The notes beneath the pieces are model-generated. The model did no database searches. It was not told the DNA's origin and worked only from the letters and a program-made list of their open reading frames with translations. From positions 1 to 35,301 of the forward strand of contig JANDJZ010000364.1 in NCBI GenBank assembly GCA_027943245.1: a DNA stretch of 35,301 nt. The letters are read 5' to 3'. Position numbers and translations under genes: made by a program. Positions 22,834-33,144 of the stretch are shown piece after piece; within the stretch, counting starts at the first letter, position 1, and every line of letters begins with the position of its first letter. Source of the DNA: Acanthamoeba sp. SK_2022b. Lineage: Eukaryota; Discosea; Longamoebia; Acanthamoebidae.

Positions 22834-24598
22834 ATGGAATCGTTGGTCGCACTTCCTGAGGTAGAGATGGATTTCATCGATCTCCGCAGTGACACAGTGA
22901 CGTGGCCCACGCGCGAGATGCGCAACGCCATGGCCACGGCCCCTGTGGGTGACGATGTTTATGTCGAGGGTGCGCCCTCCAAGACCTCCCCATTCTCTCT
23001 CTTCAACTCCTCCTCCTGTTGGCCGTCTCGATTCTTGATGCAGCTCCGGAGATGGTTTTTGTTTTTCTGTTTGGCCCCTCACGGTGTGTCTCGATCGATG
23101 TGCAGACCCGACCGTGCTGCAACTCGAAGCCGAGGCGGCACGCATGCTGGGCAAGGAGGCCGCCCTCTTCATCTCCTCCGGCACCCAAGGCACGCAGCCG
23201 CCCCCTCCCTCCTCCTCCTGGACATACACGGGGCAAGGCCGGCGCTGGTCCGGCTAACCTGCGTCGTGCGTCATTGCTCGCGATGCGCCGCCAGGCAACC
23301 TGCTCGCGTTCCTCGTCCACTGCAAGCGCGGCGATGAGGCGATCATGGGCGACCTGTCCCACACCTTCTATTACGAAGGTGCCCCTCCCCCCCATCCGTT
23401 TCCATTCGTTCGTGGGCGCCCAGTGGGCACGGCTGACAGCAGTCGGTGTTTCTGTGCGCGCGCGCTGGCTGCAGCCGGCGGATGTGCGGTGGTTGCGGGC
23501 GTGATGCCCCACACCGTGCCCACCCAACCCGACGGCACGCTCCGACTGGAGGTGCGCGCCTCTCCTCCCACTACACAATTTAAAGAATAATAATAATAAT
23601 AATCATAATCATAATCATAAATATATTTCTCAAAAACCTAAGCTGACGTGGCGTGGGGCGAGCAGGACATCGAAGGGGCCATTCGCGGGGACGATGTGCA
23701 CTTCCCCACCACCCGCCTCATTTGCCTCGAGAACACGCAGAACAAGACCGGTGGTACGCCCCTTACACCCCCCGTGCGATCATCTCTCTCTCCTCCTCCT
23801 CTTGCCCGGCTCGTCCCGAGTGTGTGCCACATCGTCACCGCGTGACCGCGTGTTGGCACGCATGGAATGCACCAGCCAAGGCGCTCTCGGTCGAGTACAC
23901 CAACGCGGTGGCCGAGCTGGCGCGTCGCCACGGCCTCAAGCTCCACATCGACGGCGCCCGCATCTTCAACGCCGCCGCCGCCCTCAAGGTACCGGCGGAT
24001 CGCCGCCTCGCCGCGGCGGCCCCCGGGTCGCGCAAGACGGCGGCGGCCACGCCCGTTCGTTGTTGCAAATAACAGAAAACCAACGCAACGCGCGCGCAGG
24101 TGCCGGTGAGCGAGCTGGCGGCGGGAGCGGACACCGTGACCTTCTGCCTGTCCAAGTCCCTGTGCGCTCCCGTCGGGTCGGTCATCGTCGGCTCCAAGGA
24201 CTTCATCGCGCAGGCCCGCCGCGCCCGCAAGATGCTCGGAGGTGCAGCGCTGCGGGTGGTTGTGGGCGCATGGCGGGCTCCCGTTCTCATCGCGCTCTCT
24301 CTCTCTCTCTTCTTCTTCTTCTTCTTGCTCATGCGCCCAGGCGGCATGCGCCAGGCTGGCGTGCTCGCTGCGGCTGGCCTGATCGCGCTCAACACCATGT
24401 CCAAGAGGTTCGTCTTTGGCGCCATTGGTTGCATTTCCGCTCCTTCTTGGTCGACGTTGACGACCTGCTGTGCCAGGTTGCACGAGGACCACGCGCACGC
24501 CGCGCAGTTGGCCAAGGCCTTGGAGGCGCTGGCTCCCGCCGTCAACGTGGTGAGCTGCGACACCAACTTTGTCGTCATCCACCTCAACTCTCCAAAGT

Positions 24599-24651
<53 letters not shown>

Positions 24652-24915
24652 CAAGAAGAGCCCGATGAAGTGCTCCCCCCCCATCGCGTGTAACATGGTG
24701 CAATGTAACCCGACCTGACACGACCTTTGTGGGGGGGGGGCAAACCATGAAGGTTCGCAACGCCCGCAGACTTCATCAAGGCCATGTGGGAGCAGCACAA
24801 GGTGCGCTTGGGCAGCCCCTACCCGAGCGGCCACCTCCGCCTGGTGATGCACTACTACGTCACCGACGCGGCCCTGGCCCACATCGCCGACGCCTTCAAG
24901 CAGCTCCTCGCGTAG
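22834..24915 (+). CDS. Threonine aldolase (PLP-dependent)
   Basis: Ten exons (22834-22969, 23106-23189, 23295-23378, 23475-23551, 23666-23753, 23876-23988, 24100-24241, 24341-24407, 24477-24596, 24753-24915) join to 357 residues. Family landmarks: [12 protein letters not shown] near the start, [50 protein letters not shown] (Asp pairing with the PLP ring), and [13 protein letters not shown] with the PLP lysine at codon 24154-24156 (about K213). The enzyme splits L-threonine or L-allo-threonine to glycine and acetaldehyde. Length and motif order match the low-specificity type; stereospecificity cannot be read. Intron 2 (23190-23294) has a GC donor. The last acceptor is at 24752 (atgaag), since the later cccgcag would break the frame. 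Confidence 0.94.
24601..24652 (+). repeat. (CA)n microsatellite in threonine aldolase intron
   Basis: A CA run directly follows the donor of the last intron (24597-24752). Confidence 0.95.
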
Positions 24916-25068
24916 GAGGAAGCCACTCCCCCCCCCCTCACGAGAACGCCAAGCCCACACCAAAGATTTCTGGCCGTAAGCGAAAAAGATGCTGTTGCTG
25001 TTAAGGTGGCCGTGGTCGTGGTCGTGGTTGTGCTGTACATCGCGTTGGCCCACAGCGACAAGGCAGCC
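24916..25068. other. Convergent spacer between threonine aldolase and coiled-coil gene
   Basis: 153 bases with a C run and GTGGTC-type repeats; no gene. Both transcripts end here. Confidence 0.5.
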
Positions 25069-25718
25069 CTACTGCGCCTTGAGCTGAGCCTCGAGCTGGG
25101 CGTTGCGCTGTTCGACCTCGGCGAGGCTCTTCAGGAGGATGGTGATGCGGTAGGCATTCCCCGCGCTCTCCTTCTCCAGGTCCTTCAGCGCCTCCTGCGC
25201 CTGTTGGGCCACGCGAGCGAGAGAGAGAGAGAAAGAGAGTAAGTGCGGGCCAACGCAACGCAACCCGGTTGCGGTGCACGTGTACCTCATCTCGCTCCTT
25301 GAGGGCAGCCTCGGCCTGCTTCTTCTCGGCCTCGAGCGTCGCCTCCAGGTGCTTGAGCTGCACGGAGCCGCCGTCGCCGCCGCCGGTCAGATGAGTGCGG
25401 CTCCCTCTCGTGGGAAGAAAGCAAGCAAGCGCACACGCACCTTTTCGAGGAGGCCCTTCTGGTACTCGGTCAGGTCAGCACCTGCCGAGGCCGCCCCTCC
25501 TGGCGTGGTCTCTGCACTTGGTGTGTAAGCGATGGCGCATATATTTCTACTCCAGTATTATTAATACCACTAATATAAATAAAAAATGTTTGGGGGGGTA
25601 CCGGTGAGGCCTTCTCGAGAAACTCGACACGCTTGGCGAGCAGCTTTATCTGCTCCTCGGCCAGCGCGGCCCTTCGCTCAAACTGCTCAAACTCTTCCTT
25701 TGCTCTTGCCGCTGCCAT
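25069..25718 (-). CDS. Small coiled-coil protein
   Basis: Four or more short exons on the minus strand. ATG 25718 opens a helical segment (EEFEQFERRAALAEEQIKLL, then KRVEFLEKAS). An Ala/Gly/Thr-rich linker follows (TTPGGAASAGADL), then two more heptad-rich exons (LKHLEATLEAEKKQAEAALK; QEALKDLEKE). It ends NAYRITILLKSLAEVEQRNA then LEAQLKAQ and a stop at 25071-25069. The product is about 130-140 residues, nearly all coiled coil and very rich in Glu, Lys, Ala and Leu. The NAYRI-xx-L pattern near the end recurs in several small eukaryotic coiled-coil proteins, but I cannot assign a family. Exon ends are approximate. Confidence 0.72.
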
Positions 25719-25846
25719 TTTGATTGATCCAAAGTGATCTTGTCAGGCCACCCTGTATGTTTTTCTGTTGGGTTTACCCCGGCATTTTCTTTCAGCTTTT
25801 CCCTGCCACCTCGAAGGAAAATAAACATAGCTCTTCTGGCCCAAGC
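25719..25846. promoter_or_regulatory. Shared divergent promoter: coiled-coil gene (-) / histone-fold gene (+)
   Basis: 128 bases between two divergent start codons, T-rich and partly A-rich (GAAAATAAACATA). Both core promoters must lie here. Confidence 0.55.
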
Positions 25847-26878
25847 ATGTGGCGGACAGACGAGAGGGTGCTGCGGTACCGGGAGCGGATGGGCGGGCAC
25901 TATGCGGCACCCAATGCGCTCCGCGAGTGCGTGTTGCAGGAGTGTTCGTCGTGCCTGCGTATGTCGGTAGTCCCTCGCTCTCCTCTGCCAGGCCTCTTTG
26001 GGCTTGTTTGTTTGGCTGCTCACGCCCCCTGTGGCCACAACCCTCTCTCTCTCTCTTAGCGACACTCTACGCTGGTGGCCGATGACGTCATGCTGACCGA
26101 TGGTGCTCTCGAAGCCCTCAGCACGTACCAAGTGTTCCTTCCTTGCTGCTCCTGCTGCCGTTGAGAGTACCGATGGGCTTGGCGTGCGCGCGCAAGGGTG
26201 TGCGATCGGTTCCTGGAGCGGCTGGCCGATGACATGGCCCTGTGCAAGGCCACCGCCCTTGCCCCCGCCCACGCAAACTCCACTACCACCTCCTCCTCGT
26301 CCACGGTGCCCCCCCCCCCAGTCTCTACTCCACGCCATTCCCTGCCATTGGCGACACGCCATCGCTGACGCGCACGGCGTGCTTCTTGCGCCTGCCCAGG
26401 CCGAACAGAAGCTGCGCATCGGGCCCAGCGATGTGCAAGCCGCAATGCTCCGCGAGCCCGCCTACCACTTCCTCCTGCGTACACCCCCCCCCCCCTCTGC
26501 GCGGCCTCTCTCTCTCCTCTCTTGCGCTAACGTCCATGGATGCGCGCCCGCCATTTCCACGTTCCATTCCCGTCAACGCTCTCGCTGGCTCCAGCTCCGG
26601 AGGTGTCATCAAGCGCGGCCCTGGCGGTCGAGCCGCGCCCGCCGTCACCGGAACGGATCCGTAAGCCCACGTAGGACCCTGCTGCCGCCTCACCCCTACC
26701 CTCGCGCGTGCCACTCACACTCACCCCTTCACCTTCACCTTCACCTTCACCTCCACCTCCACCTCCACCTTCACCATCTCTCTGCCTACGTGTCCCTCCA
26801 CCAATCGGCAGGAGGCGCGGCAGGCGAAAGGCCCAGCCAACGCCGGTGGAGATGCGAGACGCCTTCCTGGAGCCCTAG
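25847..26878 (+). CDS. Probable histone-fold protein (CENP-S/TAF-like helix pattern)
   Basis: Exons: 25847-25966 (MWRTDERVLRYRERMGGHYA onward), 26060-26124, about 26197-26308, about 26401-26490, about 26592-26660, and the last, ending at TAG 26876-26878 (RRGRRKAQPTPVEMRDAFLE then P). The first four join in consistent phases. The middle shows the spacing of a histone fold: LTDGALEALSTVCDRFLERL then ADDMALCKAT, an inserted Ser/Thr-rich loop, then KLRIGPSDVQAAMLREPAYH. The RI-xx-xDVQxA pattern is typical of the third helix in CENP-S/MHF1- and TAF-type folds. Such proteins pair with a second histone-fold subunit in chromatin or transcription complexes. This is a fold-level guess; I cannot name the ortholog. 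The splice ends of the last three exons are approximate. Confidence 0.5.
26726..26772 (+). repeat. CTTCAC/CTCCAC hexamer repeats in the last intron of the histone-fold gene
   Basis: Tandem CTTCAC units shade into CTCCAC units, inside the intron that precedes the final exon. Confidence 0.85.
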
Positions 26879-27070
26879 GAGGGAGGACATGGGGGAGGGG
26901 GGAAGGGGGGGAGGAGGAGGGCTTGTCTTGGTGGACAGTACAAGGGGGGGTAAATACGCGCGGGTTTATGCGTTCGCGAAGCTTGCTCAGCATGGGGAGC
27001 CATCACGCGCACGCCCTCGACGGTCGACGGGTGGGGCCCCTCAGCCGACGACGAGCGCCGCACAAAGTTG
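26879..27070. other. Convergent spacer with G-rich tract
   Basis: 192 bases between converging stop codons. A strongly G-rich tract (about 26885-26922) could form a G-quadruplex on the plus strand. No gene is supported. Confidence 0.5.
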
Positions 27071-29376
27071 TTAGAGCCCTCCGCCGCGGCGGCCGGATTC
27101 AAGATGCAGAGCCGAGCCTGATCTCCTCTTCGCCGATTTGGGCCTGAAGGAGGAGGAGGAGGAGGAAGAGGAGGAGGAGGAGGAGGCACCCGAGGGTGAG
27201 GCCGGCATATCCGAATACAAGCCAGAGCCAGCGGCAGCGGCAGGAGAGGAGAAGAGGGAGAAGGAGGACGAGAGGGAGGTGACAGAGGTGAGCGCGGGCG
27301 CAAAAGCGGGCAAGGAGTCGATGTCCTCCACCTTGTCTCTCCTCTCGCCGCCGCTGCCTCCCCCGGGCTTCCTGCCGAGCGGGCCGCTGCCCTTGCCCTC
27401 TCCCCCGCTGCCGCCTCCTCGCTTGCCCTCCTTGAGGCCGCCGCTCATCAGGAGAGACGACGAGGAGGAGGACGAGGAGCTGGTGAGCGAGGGCAGGTAG
27501 TCCCGGTTGTCCTTGCCGTACTTGCGCCGGTCCTTGTCCGCCTCGCTCGACCCTCGGTCCCTCTCTGTGTGCCTCCTGCTCGCATCTCCCCGCCCCTTGT
27601 CCATCTCCTTGTCCCTCCTGCCGTGCCCCACACGCACACAACACAACACAATACACACACACAGAGAGAGAGAGAGAGAGGTAAAGGGTGAGCGAGAGCG
27701 CAACCGAAAGGGTGGGTGGGTGGTGAGGGGAGGGGGGAGGACCTGTCGCCGCTGGCGCCGCTGGGGTAGGGCTCCTTGGGACTGAGCTGGGGCTTGCGGT
27801 AGGCGTCGCCCTTGGAGGGCTTCAGTCGGTCGGCGCGGTCCACGAGGCTGAGCGAGGACGACACGGCGTTGCTCCGCTCGCGCTCCTTGCCGGGACCGCG
27901 CGTCTGGCGTCGTTCGCGCTTGGTGCCCTCGCGCAGCACCAGCAGGGACTCGCCGCAGAGCACGCAGAATCGCTTCTCGTTGAAGCTCATGATCTCCTTG
28001 CCGTACTTGTCGCACTCCTCGTTCTCGCAGCGATACGCAAACTCCTTTTCTCGATCGCCCCTCCCGCCGCTGTCTCGGCCACTGTCGCGGCCGCCGTCTC
28101 TGTCGCGGTCCCGATCGCGGTCCCTGTCGCGGTCTCTGTCGCGGTCGCGGTCCCGGTCGCGGTCTCGGTCGCGGCTGTCCCGGCCACTGTCGCGGCCGCC
28201 GTCTCTGTCCTTGTCCCGGTCGCCGCGGTCTTTGTCCCGCTCCCTGTCGCGGTCGCCCCGAATGCTCCGGTCGTCGTTCCTGCTGCTGTCCCGGTCACGC
28301 CCCGACGCAAAGCTCACGGGGCGATTGGCGCCGCCTTTCTTGGCCCGGTCGTCGTCGTCGCGCGAGCCGCCCATGCCGTCCCTGTCCCTGTCGCTGTCCC
28401 GGTCCCGGTCCCGCTCCTCCTCTCGGTCGCCCTCGAAGCGGAACTTGGGCCTCTCTCGCATGGCCTTGATCTGCTGGAGGTTCTCCTTCTTCCGCCGGTC
28501 CTCGTACAGGCTCAGCCGGGCCCGATTGCACAGCCCTGCGATCTGAGGAGTTGGGGTGTGCGCACGCCCACGCCACGCTCGCCGGCGTTAGCGCGCAACG
28601 ACCAGGACCCAGAACATCTTGGGGGGGGGGAGCTGGGGGCAGTCATGGATCGAGAGGAGGGGGGAGGGGGGCGTACTTCTGGGGAGGAGGTGACGTCGCT
28701 GGCCATCCGGCCCTTTCTGTCGGTCAGATCGGCGTAGGCGCCCTTCTCCAGCAGCAGCTCCACGCAGCTCATGTGTCCCCAGTACGCCGCCTGCTCGTTG
28801 GACCCCACACGCGTGCCAGCCGCCGTCAGGATCGCGCTCACGATATTTAAAAAAAAACATATACATATCGACATAGACATGGGCACATAAAATTGTTTCT
28901 AATGACATAACTTGAGAGGCGGGGGTGTATGTACATAGTGCAGTGGGGTCTGGTTGTCGTCGTCACAGATGTTGAGCTGCGCGCCCAACTCGAGCAGCAT
29001 CTTCAAGCAGTCGAGCTGTCCAGCGTTGGCGGCGCAGTGGACCGGCGACACCGAGTACTCGCCCTGCATGTTGGCGTCGGCTCCCTTGTCCAGCAGCTCC
29101 TCCACGCAGTCTTTCCGTCCCTCGTGCGCCGCCCAATGTAGAGCCGACCTATTCAACCCCCCCCCCCGAACCAACAACACCAAACACAGCAGAGGGACAG
29201 CGTTGTTGCATCTCATCTCAGAGGTTGAGCATCGTGGGATGGGTTGCAAGGGAAAGAGGTTACCATCCCATGTCCCCCACATAGTGCACGCTGGCTCCGT
29301 TCTCCAGGAGGGTCAACATTTCGTCGTAGTTGCCCTCCTCGGCCGCTCGAAGTAGGTCTTCATCCACGTTGGCCAT
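27071..29376 (-). CDS. Ankyrin-repeat protein with Arg-Asp repeat and zinc-ribbon-like motif
   Basis: Minus strand, start ATG 29376, stop TAA 27073-27071. Ankyrin repeats come first: DLLRAAEEGNYDEMLTLLEN; ALHWAAHEGRKDCVEELLDK; PVHCAANAGQLDCLKMLLEL; AAYWGHMSCVELLLEKGAYA. A helical stretch follows (LCNRARLSLYEDRRKKENLQ), then a long charged region of tandem Arg-Asp dipeptides, about 28090-28440, resembling the RD/RE tails of splicing factors such as U1-70K. Next is a four-Cys motif (YRCENEECDKYG ... RFCVLCGESL, C-x4-C and C-x2-C, near 27950-28035), then Ser- and Gly-rich low-complexity sequence to the end. The composition suggests a nuclear, RNA-linked or phospho-regulated adaptor, which is inference. 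It shares the strand with TRAPPC6, 185 bp downstream of that gene's stop. Confidence 0.8.
28085..28260 (-). repeat. Coding hexamer repeat encoding (Arg-Asp)n
   Basis: Tandem six-base units (variants of CGGGAC/CGCGAC on the minus strand) encode about 20 Arg-Asp dipeptides broken by GGRDSGRDS blocks. Third-position variation between units suggests an old or selected repeat, not a fresh expansion. Confidence 0.85.
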
Positions 29377-29561
29377 CGTTTGCCTTTCTCCCGCCTTGTC
29401 GTCCTCTCCTTTCTTCTTGTTCTTTCTGGCCTTCTCCTTCCTGTCCCGCGCGCTCGCAGCGTTCAAAGATACGAGAGATAGAGAGAGATAGAGAGACCAA
29501 CAACGGCTGGGGGTCCGTTGGGAAGGGCCCTCCCTTCCCTTTGTTGGACAGACGCCGTCCA

Positions 29562-30542
29562 CTACCAAAAGCTGTCGTGCGAGGAAACGCCCTGGGAAAT
29601 GCGAGAGAAATAGGTAAAGCTGTATCGAACAAAAAGAAGAAGCACAACGTTGGGTTCGTTTGGTGCTGGCTGTGCAGCGTTCAACTCTTGATCCTGATCG
29701 TGAACACACCTGATTCGACATTCCCGTTTGCGTGAGATGAAACCGGCTTGCGATCGTAGTACATCGTCGCAAGGGCAAGCAGCGAGCACGCGTCGAGTCG
29801 GTGGCGGCAGGGGTACACGTACACGTGGGTGGCGAAGGAAACTCGGCAGTGACTGCCGAAGCGAGTCCCAGGCTGGAGAGCGCGCCTCGAATGACCCCGC
29901 ACGGAAACACCACATAGTTGGACAGCACGTCTGGTGGCGCGTGGTTAGGCCATGCACAAGCGAGCCCAGGCAGGGGAGCGGCAAGAAGGAGGGAACACCT
30001 TTAGAGACTTTTGAGGAGAAGTGCTTGAGCCAGCGGAAGTTGGTATCGTAGAGCACATACACACCCTGGGGACACAACCACGTGATCACCCTCAATCAGC
30101 CAGAGCTGGTACGGGTCCACGTCGGCCTACCGGCTGCCAGGCGCTACACTATAGGGGAGAGGGTGGGCGCAACCCTGTGGTTGGTGCGGAGGTTGTCGAT
30201 GTTTTTGTTGTACATGGCCGACCAGAAGTCCTTGCAAAGGAACTTGATGAGCTCCAGGTGGTCCTTGAAGCGTGGTTTGTCCTTGGCGATCCTGCCATTT
30301 AATTGTTTCATTTTATTTATTTATTTATTTTGCATTTAATGCTGAGATCTGCTTGTGACGCGCTTTGTAGCGTACCTTTCGGCCAGGCGTTGGCCTACAC
30401 GAAAGCCCAGCTGCTCCAAAGTCTGAAACACTTGATCGTTGGACTTGGAGCTTCGCACGATGTAGTCCACCATCTCCATATACAAGAAATCGTAGCAGCT
30501 TACATCCACTTGCTTCTCCGCTGTCGAAGCGAGAGATGTCAT
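29562..30542 (-). CDS. TRAPPC6: TRAPP complex subunit, TRAPPC6/Trs33 type
   Basis: Minus strand, start ATG 30542 (MTSLASTAEKQVDVSCYDFL). Exons in order carry YMEMVDYIV, QTLEQLGFRVGQRLAER, LIKFLCKDFWSAMYNKNIDN then LRTNH, QGVYVLYDTNFRWLKHFS, and FPCGVIRGALSSLGLASAVT. These match human TRAPPC6 landmarks one by one (GFRVGQALGERL; LKFLCKDLW; LRTNHQGTYVLQDN; FTCGLLRGALYTLGI). The likely end is RFHLTQTGMSNQ spliced to GVSSHDSFW with a stop at 29564-29562. An intron between TAEFP and RFHL is probable but its exact ends are uncertain. TRAPP is a Rab1/Ypt1 (and Rab11) exchange complex for ER-Golgi and autophagic traffic; the C6 subunit pairs with Bet3-fold partners. Confidence 0.9.
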
Positions 30543-30714
30543 CTTGGTAGGTGCAAGGTTCGCGGCTGCTAGCAGTCAAGTAATGTATGATTTCCTCGTT
30601 GATTTCTTTTTAGGCAGCGGAAAGAAAAAAGAACGAGCGTTGGTTTTTACGGGACGGCAGACTGTGGGGCATTTTAGGTCTTCGGAGCCAGCCAACTTCT
30701 GTGCACGCAACGCG
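30543..30714. promoter_or_regulatory. Shared divergent promoter: TRAPPC6 (-) / GRWD1 (+)
   Basis: 172 bases between the two ATGs. It contains a GATTTCTTTTTAGG patch and a GGAAAGAAAAAAGAA purine tract. Whether the promoter is truly shared is inference from spacing. Confidence 0.55.
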
Positions 30715-32950
30715 ATGGAACACAAGGTAGCGGCGAGGAAGGGCAAGAGGAGAAGCAATCCTTCGGCTCCGGATGCCTCCACGCCCACAACAGGCGGCAG
30801 CAGGAAGCGAAGCACTCGCCCCGAGGGGGATGAGGCGGAAATCACCTCCCCGCAGAAGGCCATAGAGAAGAAGACGAGCGACCAAAAGGGCGAGGAAGAA
30901 GAAACGGAAGAAAATCTCCAGTATGAGGATCCCTTCCCCGACTCATCGGAAGATGAGGACATCGAAGATGAAGATGAGATGGTCGAAGAGGGCCGTGAAC
31001 TGGAAGAGGGTCTTGAGGAGGAAGAGGAAGGAGAGGGCACCATCCGGGAGGGCGGATTCGAACTGGTGGATGAGGAGGGCGATGAGGAGGAAGATGACAA
31101 GCCGAAGAAGGTGTGGCGACCGGACGTCAACCAACTGGGCGCAGACGAAGTGCTCGACTACGACAGCACCACGTACGACATGATGCACCCCCTCAACGTC
31201 GAATGGCCGTGCCTCAGCTTCGATATTCTGCTCGACAAGGAGGGTTATGAGCGCACCAAGGTCCGAAACTGGAAGCTTCCATTTAATCTTTGGCGAATCG
31301 CCTGATTGACAAATTTTCTCCTCCTCTCTCTGTGATGTCCCCGTTTGGGCGTGCAGTTCCCGCACACGATGTACCTCGTGGCGGGTACCCAAGCCGATCG
31401 TGCAGCCAACAACAAAATTCTGGTGATGAAGTGCTCTCAGCTCCATCGCACTACACATGATGACGATGAAGGTCAGCGCTTCTTTGCACTTTCTTCCCTC
31501 TCCCTGTGTGGCACTCATTTTCTGCCTTGGCTTGAACGCCTCTAGACGCTGATGATAACGACGACGACCTCGACGACGACCCCATCATCGAGTTCAAGAC
31601 CGTCAAGCACACTGGCGCCGTCAACCGCATCCGCGTACGTAGGCCTGCATCATCGCGCGAGCCTCGTTGCATTCTCCGCCGCTTCCTCGTCCTCACCCCC
31701 CTCCTCCTTATTCGCACTTGGATCGGTCGCAGTCTCTGCGCAGCAAGCCCGAGATCGTAGCCACGTGGGCCGATACGGGAGCCGTGCACATCTGGAACCT
31801 CCGCACTCTCATCCGCTCTCTCGACGTGCCGCCCACCCAGCGGCTGGCCCCCATCAACCCCGAATTCACCTTCAAGGGGCACAAGACAGAGGCACGCCAT
31901 CGCCCCCTTCCTTTCCTGCGATCATGCTACCACGTGTACTGACGATGGCTCTTTTTATTATTTATTTGTTTATTTATAATTATTTTATTTTGTCGTTGCT
32001 AGGGCTTTGCCATGGACTGGTCTGCGACGAAGGAGGGCCGGTTCCTGTCGGGCGATTGCGACCGCTTCATCTACATGTACGACGCCCACGAGGGACACTG
32101 GGCGGCCGACAACATGCCCTTCACCGGTCACACGGCCTCCGTGGAAGACCTCCAGTGGAGCCCAAGCGAGGTCGAGGTCTTTGCTTCGTGCTCTGTCGAC
32201 AAGACCATCAAGATCTGGGACGCTCGCATGAAGGCCCGGCCAGGCCTCAGTGTAGATGCCCACAACTCCGACGTCAACGTCATCTCATGGAACAAGTGCG
32301 TTACCAGCTATCCTAGCCGCCATTCGCGATTGGTGGTGCCGCGTGCTCACGCTCTTTGTTCATCATCATCATCACCCATTGCAGGAAGGTGAACTACCTC
32401 ATGCTTTCGGGCGCCGACGATGGGTCGTTCAGCATTTGGGATCTCAGGAACTTCAAGTCGTGCGTGTTTTCCTTCTCCCCCTGTGTGCGTGTGCGTGTGC
32501 GTGTGCGGATATTGATTTTTGGGTGGTGCGTTGACAGGCACCAGCCCGCTGCGCACTTCAAGTGGCACAAGGGCGCCATCACCTCGATCGAGTGGCACCC
32601 CACCGAGGAGTCTGTGCTGGCCGTGTCCGGCGACGACAACCAGGTCACCACGTGGGACATGTCCCTCGAGGCTGATGCTGAGTCGGCCGCTGAAGGTGGT
32701 GAGCTCGATGATGCCTCTTCCATCCCTCCCCAGCTGCTCTTCGTGCACATGGTACGACGCGAGGCCACTCTTCATCTCCCCCCATTTCTATCCTTGCCTT
32801 GTTGTTTGTTATTTACTTTTTTTTTGTTCAAAATCGCAACAGGGCCAGCAGGAGATCAAGGAAATCCACTGGCACCCACAGATCCCCGGCACCATCGTGA
32901 GCACGGCCGCCAGCGGCTTCAACATCTACAAGAGCTTCAACGTGTGGTGA
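30715..32950 (+). CDS. GRWD1: Glutamate-rich WD-repeat protein (GRWD1/RRB1 ribosome biogenesis factor)
   Basis: Eight exons (30715-31260, 31357-31471, 31546-31634, 31733-31891, 32003-32295, 32385-32459, 32538-32751, 32843-32950) join to 532 residues. The N-terminus is basic then very acidic (runs of Glu/Asp, 30880-31100). The family signature [19 protein letters not shown] follows, then [37 protein letters not shown] (spliced), [34 protein letters not shown] and [20 protein letters not shown]. It ends [10 protein letters not shown]. This is a seven-blade WD40 propeller with the N-terminal helix of the RBBP4/GRWD1 group. Yeast Rrb1 chaperones ribosomal protein L3 in the nucleus; human GRWD1 also binds histones. 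Intron 4 (31892-32002) has a GC donor, required for the GHKTE-GFAMDWS junction. Confidence 0.95.
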
Positions 32951-32958
32951 GCCGCTGC

Positions 32959-32964
32959 AATAAA
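32959..32964 (+). terminator. Putative poly(A) signal AATAAA for GRWD1
   Basis: An AATAAA starts eight bases after the GRWD1 stop codon and is followed by a T-rich region. Confidence 0.65.
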
Positions 32965-33144
32965 AAGCCTTTATTTATCGTTTCTTTTATTATTCTTTTC
33001 TTATTCCCGCATATCGAAAGTGGGGTGTCATTGGCTGCCGAGCAATTTTCACCCCTTTGACCATCGCTTGCCTTCTCTTCCTCGCGTTCCTTCTCTCTTC
33101 GCTGTAAAGTAAATCGAACTCCTCAACGTACAAACCTCTCCGGA

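Noticed and set aside
23638..25053. Minus-strand 471-codon ORF
   Set aside because: Runs through threonine aldolase exons and introns on the opposite strand; low complexity with a Cys-Val repeat and no domain.
28085..28260. CRISPR-like array of short repeats
   Set aside because: Units are six bases, contiguous, without spacers, and code for Arg-Asp; the genome is eukaryotic.
27812..28546. Plus-strand SR-like (Ser-Arg/Leu-Ser) ORF
   Set aside because: Antisense reading of the Arg-Asp hexamer repeat; the minus-strand frame is flanked by ankyrin repeats and a zinc motif.
30325..30579. Alternative TRAPPC6 start in an upstream overlapping frame (84 codons)
   Set aside because: The conserved TRAPPC6 N-terminus (YDFLYMEMVDYIV) is in the frame that starts at 30542.
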